Notes under the pieces: generated by a model | What the model was told of the DNA's origin: nothing | The model's input: the letters and a program-made list of their open reading frames with translations, nothing else | Database searches by the model: none | Position numbers and translations under genes: made by a program | Source of the DNA: Desulfurococcales archaeon | GTDB taxonomy: Archaea; Thermoproteota; Thermoprotei_A; Sulfolobales; NBVN01 | Assembly (NCBI GenBank): GCA_027064885.1 | Contig: JAMOOZ010000117.1 | Location: 1-47,086, forward strand | Direction: 5' to 3' | DNA: 47,086 bases | Shown: piece after piece, positions 28,837 to 38,322 of the stretch | How positions within the stretch are numbered: position 1 is the first letter of the stretch | How the letters are laid out: every line of letters begins with the position of its first letter

Positions 28837-31800
28837 CCCGTACTTCCACTACACGCGAGATGACGTGGAGTGGCTGGCCGACCAGCTCGCAGACGTGCTG
28901 GTAGCCGAGACTAGGCAGCAGCGCCAGCAGTACACTGTGATAACCATAGATATGGTAGAGCTCCTAGACCTCAAGGCCATAGCGAGCGGCGTCTTCGGCA
29001 TAACAGACCCTATAGGCCAGCTCAAAGACTGGCTCAAAAAGATACTCGAAGGCTTCGTCCAAACCATAGTCGATAAGATAGGCTCACTCATATCTGGCGT
29101 CTTCAACGAGGTAATCAAACCCATACTAGACCGTATATCCTCTGCCATAAGCGCGCTCGCAGACACCGTAAACAAGGTAGTCATACAGCCGATTAAGGAT
29201 GTGCTCAACTGGATCGCTGAGAACATACCAAAGCTCAAGGACACGGTTACAGGGCTCATAGACAGTATCAAGAACGGCCTGAACACTCTGAGCAACACAC
29301 TGGTAAACATTACAAGCCAGATACTAAGCCTGGTCAACAGTATATCGAGCGCCGTAGGCGACGTCATATCTGAGATAACCTCGAAGATACAGGAGATAGT
29401 GAAGTCGGTCTCCGAGGGTATACAGAGCGCTGTAAGCGCAGTCCAGGACGCCCTATCAGCCGTGCAGAACGCGATTTCTGGCATTGTAGACCAGATATCT
29501 AGCACCCTCTCAAACCTGGCAAGCAGGATAGGCGACGTCATAAGCAACGTGGTCTCAACCATAACATCCCTTGTTGAGAAGATAGGCGGCCAGCTAAGCG
29601 ACATAGTGTCCTCGATAGCTGGCAAGCTAAGCGACCTACTGGGCAGGGCTGCTGGTACAATACAAGACCTGCTGTCAAGGGTTGGCTCGGCAGTCAGCAA
29701 GATAGGCGACGCAATATCATCAGTCATCAACGCAATATCATCCAGGCTCCAGAACCTAGCCAACTCTGTAGCCCAGGCCATATCCAAGCTGCCAAGCCTC
29801 ATATCAGAAGCCTTGGGTAGGCTCAGCAGCCTAGCCTCAAAGGTGGCCAGCAGCATATCGGGGCTCCTACACAAGGCCGCCAGCACAATACAAGACATAG
29901 TTTCCAGGATAGGCTCAGCCGTGGGCAAGATAATCGGCGAGATAACATCGGCGCTCCGCAGGCTGGGCGAGAAGCTGGGCGAGCTGGCGAGAGGGGTAAT
30001 AGACGTTCTGACAAAGGTGCCAGGCATAATATCTAACATAATATCAAAGATATCCAGCGGCCTCCAAGACATTGCTGGCAGGATATCCAAAGCCCTCAGC
30101 GGGCTAATCGAGGGCGCTGGCAAGGCCATAGAGGGCATCATAGGCAGGATATCAAAGATTGTAGACAAGATAGTCGGCACCATCACCTCAGCTCTTGAGC
30201 GTGCAGGCCAGACAATACGCAAAATGGTGGAGAACGCCGTAGCGGCCATAGAGAAGCTGCCAGACACTATAGGCAGGATAGTCTCAAGGATAGGCGAGGG
30301 CCTATCCAGCCTGCTACAGCGCGCCAGCGACCTCATAAGCAAGATTATAGGCGGCCTACAGCGCGGCATAGGCCAGATACTGTCTGGCGTGAGGAAGATA
30401 GTGGATAGCATAGTCTCAGCAGCCAAGAGCGGCATAGACAAGCTGGTAGACCTCCTCGGCAAGGCCAGGGACGTGGTAGGCAAGATAGTAGACAAGGTCA
30501 AGAGCCTCCCAGACGTCATAGAGGAGGCCCTCGGCAAGGTCAAGGACTTCCTCAGCGACGTGGCTGACAAGTTCAAGGACGTCCTAGAGACTCTTGGCAA
30601 GATGCTGAGCCCAGCCCACGTAGCAGTAGTGGTCTCAGACCTCCTCCGCAGAGCCGCCCCAGACGTCTACAACGAGCTCAGAAGCACCCTGGCAAGAATT
30701 AGGAACCCACTAGACTTCATAGCCAACTTCCCCAAGCTGATGTTCCTATCAATGGTCGGCCTAGCAAAGGTAGTATGGTACCTGATGCCAAAGGAGGTCA
30801 AGGACTTCTTCAACAACGTCGCGAACGCGGTTAAAACCGTTGGAGAGCACTTGATGGGCTTCGTAAACGCGATAATGAAGTTCCCAGAATGGTTCCCCAA
30901 CTGGTTCAAGCAGCACATAGCAGAGCCCATAGTAGGGGCCCTCAAGCGGATAGGAGAGTGGATATGGGAGCACCTACCAGACTTCGTCAAGGACTTCTTC
31001 AGCAAGGCCGTAGACTTCTTCAAGAGCATACCAGACTACATCAAGGAGGCGGCGGACAAGATAAGGGAGGCTGGCGAGAAGATAGTAGAAGCCGCCAAGG
31101 CTGTTGGAGAAGGCCTCAAGAAGTTCTTCGAAGACCCACTCGGCACCCTAAAGAGCGTGCTTGAGTGGCTGTGGGAGCACGCCCTCAAGCCACTCGGAGA
31201 ACACATCTACGAGGGGCTTAAAGCGCTAGGAGAGTGGATATGGGAGCACCTACCAGACGCGGTCAAGGAGTTCCTTGAGAAGGCCAGGGACGCACTGGTA
31301 GCGCTGAAGGACGCTATAGTGGGCTTCTTCAAAGACCCCGTTGGCACGCTTAAGGGCGTACTACAGTGGCTCTGGGACAACGCGTTCAAGCCTCTAGGCG
31401 AGCGCATATACGAAGGCCTCAAGGGCCTGGGCCAGTGGATATGGGAGCACCTGCCCGAGCCAGTCAGAGAATTCCTTGAAAAGGCTAGGGACGCACTGAT
31501 AACCATCGGCGAGAAGGTCAAGTCTGGCGTAGAGTGGCTCATAGAGCACCTGCCAGCAGTCAAGGACGCACTTATAGCTGTTAAGGATGCAATAGTAGCG
31601 TTCTTCAAAGACCCTGTAGGCACGCTGAAGAGTCTGCTCGAATGGCTGTGGGACAACGTGTTCAAGCCTCTAGGCGAGCGAATCTACGAGGGGTTGAAGT
31701 CCCTCGGAGGATGGATATGGGAGCATCTGCCAGACCCTGTTAGGGAGGCACTGCTCAAGGTCAGAGACTTCTTCGGCTGGCTCTACGAGCAGCTGGTAGA

Positions 31801-34800
31801 ATTCTTCAAAGACCCCAAGGGCAAGATACTGGACTTTCTCAGGTGGCTCTGGGACAAGCTGCTCCTAGCCAAGGACTGGATTGTAGACCACGTAGTTAAG
31901 CCGTTAATAGACATTCTAAAGACAATCTGGGATTACGTCAAGAAGGCTGTGATATGGATTGCAGAACACGTATTCGATGCCCTAGTAGAGTTTGGAAGGT
32001 TCGTGCTCACTGGAGCCTACAAGATAATCACTGGCCTAGCCGACATACTGTGGAATATAGGTAAGACCCTTGCTGGGGCATTCCTCAACTTTGCTGCCAG
32101 GGTTGAAGGCTTTATCGCTGAGCATCTGCCAGGAGGCATCTACAAGCGGCACCTAGAGGTTTTGGAGGAGGCTCTGGGCAAAGATGCAGCTAAAGCAGTA
32201 GCCGCAGTTACTGCTCCATTTGCAGTACCATTATCGCTTGTCGGCGGATTCTACAAGATTATCTATGAGAAGGCTAAGGATATGATGCCAGTAATAATGA
32301 GAGACCCCGTAGGCACAATCTACGGTATAGCCAATCTTGCAATATTCGGTGCCGTGATGGGCATCATTCTAGAGAGTGCCATCAGCAGCCTTGCCAGAAT
32401 ATTCAAGGGTATAGAGGTTAGTCTCTCCGCTCTGCTCAGGCCGCTTGGTATAGGCACGAAAGGCGAGGGTAAAGTCAAGATAGACGTTGGAGAGGCCCTT
32501 GAAAAGCTTTCAAAGAGTATTGGCAAGATAATGCCAGACGTTGCGAGGTACCTCATAATAGGCCATATGATATGGTGGGCCGAGCCGACAAGGGCCATCA
32601 CAAGGTACTGGCTCACCAACTACATAACCATAGAGCTTCCGCCTATGGAGCAGACCCTCCGCAGCCTACGCCGCCACCTGGCGACCCCAGAGGCGCAGAC
32701 GTACTACAGGATATACGTAGACCAGCTGAGGATGGGCGGTATATCACAGCAGTTCATAGACTACCTCTACCCGCTGCCAGACAAGCTCCTATCGATATAC
32801 CAGGAGGTTGCAGCCAAGTACGACGCCAACCTCAAGGCTCTAATCATAACCGACAGGTTCGGCCAGCCACGCGTCTTCCCAGCAAGCCTAGTGGCTGAGA
32901 TACCGACACCAAGCGAGCTAGCTCACATGATGATACGAGACATCATACTAAACCCCAGGGACTTCGCCGCCGTAATGAGCATGCACGGCTTCACGCCAGA
33001 CGTAGCATTCATGTTCTACCTGCTGCACTTCAGGTACCCCAGCCCAGAGAAGCTCGCAGAGTTCTTCTGGCGCGGCGTGGCTGGCGAGCTGTGGAACCCC
33101 GACGAGTCCTACGACAAGGACATAGTGGCCACCTTCTTCAAGAAGGGAGAGGTGCCGAAGCCAAAGGCGCCTAAGAAGTTCAACTTCGACGCAAAGTCGC
33201 TGTTCGAGATGATGAAGCAGTACATGAAGTGGCACGACTACGCCAGGATACCGTGGCACAAGGGCTGGCCCACAGACAACGCCATAATTATGGAGCTGAT
33301 AGCCGACATCCCAGGCAAGATAGACCTGCGCTGGATGACCAGGTGGGGCCTCTTCGACTACTGGGGCGCGTGGGGCTACGGTATCAAGAGCAGTATAGAG
33401 GAGATAACCACTGGCCTACTCAAAGAGGGCCAGACAACCTCAGCAGCAGCAATTGTGGAGAAATACCTGAACTCGCTGAAGAGCGGCAAGATAGAGTTCG
33501 ACGTCCGCCAGTTCGCCAGGACTCTCCAGGCAACAGGCCTGCACCCCTACTGGGTGCCGTGGATAAGCATAGCCGAGACAATCAACGCACTATCAGAGGA
33601 GCGTACACTGCTCAGAACTGGCTTCATAAACCTGTTCAGGGAGGGCCTGTGGACGCTAGACCAGCTGAACGTGCTGCTCTCTGGCTTCTTCACAGTAGTA
33701 TTCAAGACTGGCTACTTCGACCCCAACACTATGGACTGGAAGGAGGTTAACGTAGAGTTCCCAGTAGCATTCCTGCCAGCAGAGTCGAAGCTGCTGGAGC
33801 TAAGGGCTGTCATGGACAAGGCGCTTGACATCTACCGTGAGGCCTACAGGTACCTGATACGCTCAGCCCTCTACTACACTGTAACGGTGGAGGAGGCGGA
33901 GGAGATACTCAGGGACATAGTTGGAGCCATAAATGCCAACTTCTTCGTCAGCGAGATACGCAAGATAACAGGCAAGAGCCTAGGCCTAGAGCTCGACAAG
34001 GGCTACTGGGCGGCCTGGAGGAGGTACGTGGAGCTACTCCAGGACGTTGAGGCCAGGCTTAGGACACGCTACTACGCACGCTACATCATCTGGAGCGTCC
34101 TCTGGGGCCTACGCTGGGGCTACACTACAATCAGCGAGGCCGAGAAGTGGGTAGAACAGATGGTAAACGTTATGCACGAGCACAAGTACGTCGAAGACAT
34201 GATAAGGATGTCCGTAGACTTCATGATCCAGAGGTTCTACAAGGAGATATCCGTGAGGGCCATAGTCAACAGGCTGAGGAGCAGGAGGATAACGGTTGAC
34301 GAGGCCCTGGAGGAGTTCAAGAAGCTCGGATTCGACGAGAAAACCGCCAGGCTCTACATTGACGCGAACGTGATATGGTACACTCCGAGCATAACCACCT
34401 ATGCCAGCATGCTTGAGGTGGTGCCAGAGGCCCTCGACACTGTGTTGAACGTCGTGGCCAGGTTCAACCTGCCAGAGGATGAGCGGCTCTACTGGATGCT
34501 CTACCTTGCAAGGCAGCCAGTACGCGACGAGCTAACCCTAGTGCGCACGAGGATATACCAGCTCCTAGCCCTGGGCATGAGCCCAGAGGAGCTTACAGCC
34601 CTACTATCAGAGTACGCTGTAGGCTACGTCTACAAGGACGGTAAGCTTGAGCTTGTAGCAGGCCCCAAGGCAAAGGAGGCCCTAGCAGTCTACGACAAGG
34701 CCGTCGAGGTCTTCCAGGCGTTCGGCATATCCCAGCACGAGTGGGTGCTCTACAACCTGATAGCAAGAATGGAGAACCTCAAAGACATAATGAAGGCTGC

Positions 34801-36172
34801 TGAGAAGGAGAGGATACCCAGCCCAACAACCATGGCAAGTCTGGCAGAGTACCTTGTCCTCCCAGAAGACCTGGTGAGGAAGACCCTTGAGGAGTACCAC
34901 GTTGCGCCAGAGTGGCTCCCATACTGGCTGGAGTACATCCGTGTTAAGCCCCTCAAGAGCGATTACAAGAGCCTGCTAAGCGTCTACATACGCGCCCTAC
35001 GCTACAAGGCCGTCTCAGAGGACGAGTTCAAGAAGTTCCTGAAGGAGCTGTCCGAGTGGGGCTTCACGCCCAAGGAGGTGGAGCTGGTAAGCAGGCGTGC
35101 AGCACTTGAGGAGGCCATCGTTGAGGCTAGGGAGGCAGCCAGACTCTACATACCAACACCGACAATGCTAGCAACCCTCGCAGAGTACATGGTGCTCCCC
35201 AGCGACCTGATAGCGAAGGCTCTGGCTGCCAGGCATGTGCCAGAGGAGTGGACTAAGATATGGCTAGAATACATCAGGGTAAGGCCAGTCAAGAGCGACT
35301 ACAAGACGCTCCTGACAGCCTACATACGAGCTCTACGCTACGGTGTGGTCAGCAGGAACGACGTTGAAGCATTCATAAAGGAGCTTAGCCAGTGGGGCTT
35401 CACGCCCAAGGAGATTGAGATTATAAGGCGCAGGGTAGAGCTCGAAGAGGCCATAGCAGCCGCGAGGGAGTACATACCAACACCATCCATGCTGGCGACA
35501 ATGGCCGAGTACGTGCCAGCGGTTAGGAGGTACGCCCTTCAGGTCCTTGAGAAGCGTAGGGTGCCGAGGGAGTGGTGGCCAGTCTGGCTGGAGTACATCC
35601 ATGTTAGGCCGCTTGCCAGCGAGGTGCGCGAGGTCGTAAGGGACATACGCCAGCTCTACGAGTACTTCGCAATCAAGCTCGACGACCTCAAGCGCCTGCT
35701 CAAGCGGTTCGTACAGTACGGCCTGGAGGACGAGGAGATAGCCCTACTAGTCTACGGCAGCCAGCTTCGCGCCGCGCTGAGGGCATACAGGGAGCTGGTA
35801 GGAACACCGAGACAGCTCGTAACTATGGCAGAGTACAGCCCCAAGGCCAGGAGGCTAGCCCTAGCACAGGTCTACAAGATGATTGACGCGCTGCCAGTAG
35901 ACCAGCCTACCAAGGAGTTCCTCAAGAAGATGTGGGAGGAGTACATCCGCGTGCGCCCAGTCTACGACGAGGTGCGGAGGTACATCACCGAGCTAATAAG
36001 CGACTATGCCGAGGGCGTGATAGGCGACGACGAGCTCAAGCAGGAGCTTGAAGCGCTCAAGGACTGGGGCCTGGACGACTACGAGATACAGTTCTACATG
36101 TGGCTGGCGCAGCGGAGGCGGGTGAGGTACGTCTACCGTGAGCTTAGGAGGCAGCAGTACTTCGGGCTATGA
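28817..36172 (+). CDS. Giant virion protein, 2451 aa
   Basis: This is the longest gene, 16% of the window. Residues 40-620 are an unbroken amphipathic helix array ('ISNVVSTITSLVEKIGGQL', 'GAGKAIEGIIGRISKIVDKI'), like phage tape-measure or apolipoprotein-type helices. Residues 640-1010 hold four modules beginning 'GEWIWEHLPD' (near 712, 804, 871 and 965) with 'FFKDPVGTLKSLLEWLWDN' and 'FKPLGERIYEGLKSLG' between. Residues 1130-1260 contain hydrophobic segments that may cross or sit on a membrane. The C-terminal half carries repeats of about 110 residues with 'IPTPTMLATLAEYMVLPSDL' (near 2000, 2112, 2219 and 2329) and 'WLEYIRVRPVKSDYK'. It is probably a terminal fibre, a cell-attachment or a length/anchor protein of the virion. 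TTG 28826 is an alternative start. Confidence 0.8.
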   Translation: MSHLSDDPYFHYTRDDVEWLADQLADVLVAETRQQRQQYTVITIDMVELLDLKAIASGVFGITDPIGQLKDWLKKILEGFVQTIVDKIGSLISGVFNEVIKPILDRISSAISALADTVNKVVIQPIKDVLNWIAENIPKLKDTVTGLIDSIKNGLNTLSNTLVNITSQILSLVNSISSAVGDVISEITSKIQEIVKSVSEGIQSAVSAVQDALSAVQNAISGIVDQISSTLSNLASRIGDVISNVVSTITSLVEKIGGQLSDIVSSIAGKLSDLLGRAAGTIQDLLSRVGSAVSKIGDAISSVINAISSRLQNLANSVAQAISKLPSLISEALGRLSSLASKVASSISGLLHKAASTIQDIVSRIGSAVGKIIGEITSALRRLGEKLGELARGVIDVLTKVPGIISNIISKISSGLQDIAGRISKALSGLIEGAGKAIEGIIGRISKIVDKIVGTITSALERAGQTIRKMVENAVAAIEKLPDTIGRIVSRIGEGLSSLLQRASDLISKIIGGLQRGIGQILSGVRKIVDSIVSAAKSGIDKLVDLLGKARDVVGKIVDKVKSLPDVIEEALGKVKDFLSDVADKFKDVLETLGKMLSPAHVAVVVSDLLRRAAPDVYNELRSTLARIRNPLDFIANFPKLMFLSMVGLAKVVWYLMPKEVKDFFNNVANAVKTVGEHLMGFVNAIMKFPEWFPNWFKQHIAEPIVGALKRIGEWIWEHLPDFVKDFFSKAVDFFKSIPDYIKEAADKIREAGEKIVEAAKAVGEGLKKFFEDPLGTLKSVLEWLWEHALKPLGEHIYEGLKALGEWIWEHLPDAVKEFLEKARDALVALKDAIVGFFKDPVGTLKGVLQWLWDNAFKPLGERIYEGLKGLGQWIWEHLPEPVREFLEKARDALITIGEKVKSGVEWLIEHLPAVKDALIAVKDAIVAFFKDPVGTLKSLLEWLWDNVFKPLGERIYEGLKSLGGWIWEHLPDPVREALLKVRDFFGWLYEQLVEFFKDPKGKILDFLRWLWDKLLLAKDWIVDHVVKPLIDILKTIWDYVKKAVIWIAEHVFDALVEFGRFVLTGAYKIITGLADILWNIGKTLAGAFLNFAARVEGFIAEHLPGGIYKRHLEVLEEALGKDAAKAVAAVTAPFAVPLSLVGGFYKIIYEKAKDMMPVIMRDPVGTIYGIANLAIFGAVMGIILESAISSLARIFKGIEVSLSALLRPLGIGTKGEGKVKIDVGEALEKLSKSIGKIMPDVARYLIIGHMIWWAEPTRAITRYWLTNYITIELPPMEQTLRSLRRHLATPEAQTYYRIYVDQLRMGGISQQFIDYLYPLPDKLLSIYQEVAAKYDANLKALIITDRFGQPRVFPASLVAEIPTPSELAHMMIRDIILNPRDFAAVMSMHGFTPDVAFMFYLLHFRYPSPEKLAEFFWRGVAGELWNPDESYDKDIVATFFKKGEVPKPKAPKKFNFDAKSLFEMMKQYMKWHDYARIPWHKGWPTDNAIIMELIADIPGKIDLRWMTRWGLFDYWGAWGYGIKSSIEEITTGLLKEGQTTSAAAIVEKYLNSLKSGKIEFDVRQFARTLQATGLHPYWVPWISIAETINALSEERTLLRTGFINLFREGLWTLDQLNVLLSGFFTVVFKTGYFDPNTMDWKEVNVEFPVAFLPAESKLLELRAVMDKALDIYREAYRYLIRSALYYTVTVEEAEEILRDIVGAINANFFVSEIRKITGKSLGLELDKGYWAAWRRYVELLQDVEARLRTRYYARYIIWSVLWGLRWGYTTISEAEKWVEQMVNVMHEHKYVEDMIRMSVDFMIQRFYKEISVRAIVNRLRSRRITVDEALEEFKKLGFDEKTARLYIDANVIWYTPSITTYASMLEVVPEALDTVLNVVARFNLPEDERLYWMLYLARQPVRDELTLVRTRIYQLLALGMSPEELTALLSEYAVGYVYKDGKLELVAGPKAKEALAVYDKAVEVFQAFGISQHEWVLYNLIARMENLKDIMKAAEKERIPSPTTMASLAEYLVLPEDLVRKTLEEYHVAPEWLPYWLEYIRVKPLKSDYKSLLSVYIRALRYKAVSEDEFKKFLKELSEWGFTPKEVELVSRRAALEEAIVEAREAARLYIPTPTMLATLAEYMVLPSDLIAKALAARHVPEEWTKIWLEYIRVRPVKSDYKTLLTAYIRALRYGVVSRNDVEAFIKELSQWGFTPKEIEIIRRRVELEEAIAAAREYIPTPSMLATMAEYVPAVRRYALQVLEKRRVPREWWPVWLEYIHVRPLASEVREVVRDIRQLYEYFAIKLDDLKRLLKRFVQYGLEDEEIALLVYGSQLRAALRAYRELVGTPRQLVTMAEYSPKARRLALAQVYKMIDALPVDQPTKEFLKKMWEEYIRVRPVYDEVRRYITELISDYAEGVIGDDELKQELEALKDWGLDDYEIQFYMWLAQRRRVRYVYRELRRQQYFGL
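30951..31740 (+). repeat. Four WIWEHLP coding modules
   Basis: Module heads at about 30951, 31227, 31428 and 31710 (steps of 276, 201 and 282 bases). The first two share an exact run covering GTGGATATGGGAGCACCT and beyond, which points to fairly recent unequal exchange. Confidence 0.75.
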
Positions 36173-36179
36173 ACACCCC

Positions 36180-36296
36180 ACTGAAACTATTTCAAGGTGA
36201 TGGTGTGAGCCCCTACTCTCCCCGCACTTTTTCTCTCCAATTCCCTCCCGAAACTACTCGCATTCAAAACCACACATGCAACGAGAATAGTTTCGG
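36180..36296. promoter_or_regulatory. Inverted repeats around GAAACTATTTC
   Basis: CCGAAACTACTCG (36248-36260) and CGAGAATAGTTTCGG (36282-36296) form an inverted repeat with 9 perfect outer pairs. A related copy CTGAAACTATTTCAAG sits at 36181-36196 and is itself nearly palindromic (TGAAAnTATTTCA). They lie between the giant gene and the gene at 36296: either an operator or a terminator hairpin. The repeat arm ends exactly at the GTG start. Confidence 0.55.
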
Positions 36297-36607
36297 TGGA
36301 AGCCATGTGGTGCCCAGACCCCAACAGTCTAGTTGAGCGCTGCACAAGGCTACGCTGCCTACCCCCCGAGCTTAGGCACAGGTGCATATTCCAGCTGGCA
36401 TTCTTCATAATGGAGATGGAGCACTGGCTAGTGTTCAACAAGTACAGCCTGAACGAGGAGCTTAGAGAGTTCCAGTGGAGCCTTGAGCGGGATGGGCTGA
36501 AAAAACTGCTAGACCCAGAGGACTTCTGCACCTACCTAACGCTCTTCGACATGTGGCTCACGGAGATGGAGCAAGGGTTCACTGGCTGCTATGAAACTCT
36601 CCTATGA
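36296..36607 (+). CDS. Hypothetical helical protein, 103 aa
   Basis: Not recognised. It has five cysteines ('MWCPDP', 'ERCTRLRCLPPELRHRC', 'DFCTYL', 'TGCYETLL') and amphipathic helices (FQLAFFIMEMEHWLVF, LNEELREFQWSLERDGLKKL). GTG 36296 or ATG 36305. It overlaps the convergent minus gene by 29 bases. Confidence 0.6.
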   Translation: MEAMWCPDPNSLVERCTRLRCLPPELRHRCIFQLAFFIMEMEHWLVFNKYSLNEELREFQWSLERDGLKKLLDPEDFCTYLTLFDMWLTEMEQGFTGCYETLL

Positions 36608-36923
36608 GCCTACCCTCCCTCAACATCTCAACAACCATCGAGAACGCAGCGTCGGCAAGCGGCTCTGGCAGCGTTGCAGCACAACAGTCAAGGTAGACCC
36701 TAGCGTTGAAGCCGTGCTTATGCTCGCCAGTAACTGGGTCGTCGTAGAAGCCCTTGTAGTACTCTATTATCGGGGTCATGCTGGCAACGTTGCTGTCTGG
36801 CGTTACGTTAAGCACGTAGACAGCCATGAAATCAAGCACTCCATCCTCAAACTCCAGTACGACAACAGTATAGACGTGGTACTGGCTCATTATATGCCAT
36901 GTTATGGTCTCAGTCTTAACCAT
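36579..36923 (-). CDS. Hypothetical alpha-beta protein, 114 aa
   Basis: Not recognised. Strands 'ETITWHIMSQYHVYTVVVLE' and 'VLDFMAVYVLNVTP', a His-bearing loop (GEHKHGFNARVYLDCCA) and a C-terminal helix (PLADAAFSMVVEMLREG). The ATG lies almost at the predicted transcription start behind an ACAAATACTCC box, so a leaderless message is likely. The TTGTGTACGG motif overlaps that promoter. Confidence 0.65.
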   Translation of the reverse strand: MVKTETITWHIMSQYHVYTVVVLEFEDGVLDFMAVYVLNVTPDSNVASMTPIIEYYKGFYDDPVTGEHKHGFNARVYLDCCAATLPEPLADAAFSMVVEMLREGRLIGEFHSSQ

Positions 36924-36947
36924 ACTGCTCCAGCCTCACAGGAGTAT

Positions 36948-36957
36948 TTGTGTACGG
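36948..36957. promoter_or_regulatory. TTGTGTACGG motif, copy 2
   Basis: An exact copy of the 10-bp motif also found at 25612-25621 and 43967-43976. It overlaps the likely TATA box of the minus gene at 36923 and lies upstream of the TTATATGC box that serves the plus gene at 37024. Confidence 0.6.
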
Positions 36958-37023
36958 TTTGTTTTTCTGGCTTCAGCGTTATATGCTGGGATTTGTAGAG
37001 TCTAACAGTGGAGGAGGAGTGTC

Positions 37024-37368
37024 TTGAGCGAGTCCCCCTCACTGGTCGAGGAGATTAGAAGGGCTAGGGAGGAGATAAGCAAGGCTATAGAGGAGGCTAG
37101 GAAGGCTGCTGAGGAGGCCTCCAAGGCTATTGAGCCAGCGCTGGAGGAGCTTAGGAAGGCCGCAGAGGAGCTGGTAAAGATAGGCGAGTCCGCCAGGATG
37201 CCCCCACCGCCAAAGCCTCCAGAAACAACACCGTCAAGCGGCGCTACAGCAACTGGATCAAAAACACGTACAGGTTCCAGGAGGGCTTCTGGCGCGGCCC
37301 AGCAGCAGGCGCCGCCCACAAGACCTGTCCCGCTTAGCGAGCTTGAGAAGAGGAGGTCTAGGCGCTAG
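37024..37368 (+). CDS. Helical protein with Pro/Ser/Thr tail, 114 aa
   Basis: Not recognised. Residues 5-60 form one charged, Ala-rich helix (EEIRRAREEISKAIEEARKA). The rest is disordered and Pro/Ser/Thr/basic (RMPPPPKPPETTPSSG, 'GSKTRTGSRRASGAAQQQAP'), a likely site for glycosylation or DNA contact. TTG start with a strong GGAGGAGGAGTG ribosome site at 37010-37021; TATA-like TTATATGC near 36979. Its stop overlaps the MEMO gene's stop. Confidence 0.65.
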   Translation: MSESPSLVEEIRRAREEISKAIEEARKAAEEASKAIEPALEELRKAAEELVKIGESARMPPPPKPPETTPSSGATATGSKTRTGSRRASGAAQQQAPPTRPVPLSELEKRRSRR

Positions 37369-38234
37369 GCCCTGTAGACCACTATGCTCCCGTACCCGTT
37401 GAACCCAGACTCTGTTTTTTCCAGCTTGTACGCTAGCAGCTTCCCCCTGGTAGCCTTCAACGCTCTTGCAGCTGCCAGCATCGCCGCGACTGCTCCCACG
37501 CCGCACCAGCTGAGCCTACCCCTAGCGTTTAGCTCCAGTAGCTCGCCCCAGTTCAGCCTCAACACAACCTCTATAGCCCTCTTGTCCTCCTGCTCGGCGT
37601 CATACTTTGTGCCAGTATAGTGGCTCATGTCGGTGCTCGCGAGGATAACCGTGTCCCTGCCAAGCTCCAGTACAGCGTTGGCTATAGCCCTGCCAAGGTA
37701 TGCTATAGGGCTCTTAAGCGCGTATGGCACTATTATCGGCACTATCCTCACGTCTGGCCCTATGAGCGCCGAGAGAATGGCAACGTGAACCTCTATACTG
37801 TGCTCCCTGGCGAAAAGCTCGGCCTCGCCATACCTTATGGCTATTCTGCCCTTGACAGCTTCAACTATAGCCTCCGCCATCCTGTCGTCAGTCCACAGCG
37901 TAGCCACTGGGCTCGCCAGCCCGAACCCCCTACCAACTGTTATCCTGTCAGTCCGCCCGTAGTGGTCTGGCCCGAGGATGACCACGGTCTCTGGCACACC
38001 CTCAACCACCATGTAGTAGTAGGCCCACCCGTACACGCCGAGAGCCAGCCTCAGCGGCGCGTGCGGGGCTACGAAGCCCAGGTACCCCCTCCTCCCAGCC
38101 AGTATCCTCCTCCCAGTATCTGGCATCGAGCCAGGCCCATCATTGTTGTAGAACATCCACCTGACATGCCCCATTAGCTCGTCGAACCTGCCTGGAAAGT
38201 ACATCCCAGCATGGGCAAGCCTCTCAATCGCCAC
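37365..38234 (-). CDS. MEMO-family (AmmeMemoRadiSam B-like) protein, 289 aa
   Basis: MEMO proteins are a conserved metal-binding family with the fold of class III extradiol dioxygenases; in microbes they occur with AMMECR1 and a radical SAM protein. The signature ligands are present: 'GFVAPHAPL' (His58 in this numbering), 'VVILGPDHYGR' (His91), 'REHSIEVHVAIL', 'ILASTDMSHYTG' and 'SWCGVGAVAAML' (the conserved Cys). GTG 38234 gives the usual family length and sits behind the CCTTTTAGGG box; the frame is open to 38330 but that part crosses the promoter. I know of no established viral role. The AMMECR1 partner is absent from the window; the radical SAM gene here is of a different (SPASM) type. 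Confidence 0.85.
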   Translation of the reverse strand: MAIERLAHAGMYFPGRFDELMGHVRWMFYNNDGPGSMPDTGRRILAGRRGYLGFVAPHAPLRLALGVYGWAYYYMVVEGVPETVVILGPDHYGRTDRITVGRGFGLASPVATLWTDDRMAEAIVEAVKGRIAIRYGEAELFAREHSIEVHVAILSALIGPDVRIVPIIVPYALKSPIAYLGRAIANAVLELGRDTVILASTDMSHYTGTKYDAEQEDKRAIEVVLRLNWGELLELNARGRLSWCGVGAVAAMLAAARALKATRGKLLAYKLEKTESGFNGYGSIVVYRA

Positions 38235-38274
38235 GTCTCCCAGCCTCGCAGCAATACCATTATGCGGGCCTGGC

Positions 38275-38288
38275 CCCCTAAAAGGGGC
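38275..38288. promoter_or_regulatory. Shared bidirectional TATA box
   Basis: CCCCCTAAAAGGGG is nearly symmetric. Read forward it is about 25 bases before the likely start of the PP-loop gene message (ATG 38323); read backward it fits the MEMO gene (GTG 38234). Confidence 0.5.
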
Positions 38289-38322
38289 GTAACCCCCATA
38301 CTCTCTCTGAGGCTGACAGGCT

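Noticed and set aside
28849-30600. 583-residue antisense frame under the giant gene
   Set aside because: It mirrors the helix repeats of the plus gene as Ser/Leu/Thr/Ile/Met runs with no recognisable fold; a shadow of biased codon use.
28849-30600. Tailed-virus interpretation based on the tape-measure-like helices
   Set aside because: No terminase, portal, HK97-type capsid or tail tube gene is present, and the coat protein is of the rod-shaped virus type.
36187-36531. Minus-strand frame opposite the 103-aa gene
   Set aside because: Ser/Leu/Arg-rich with no fold; the plus reading has amphipathic helices and a start placed at the inverted repeat.
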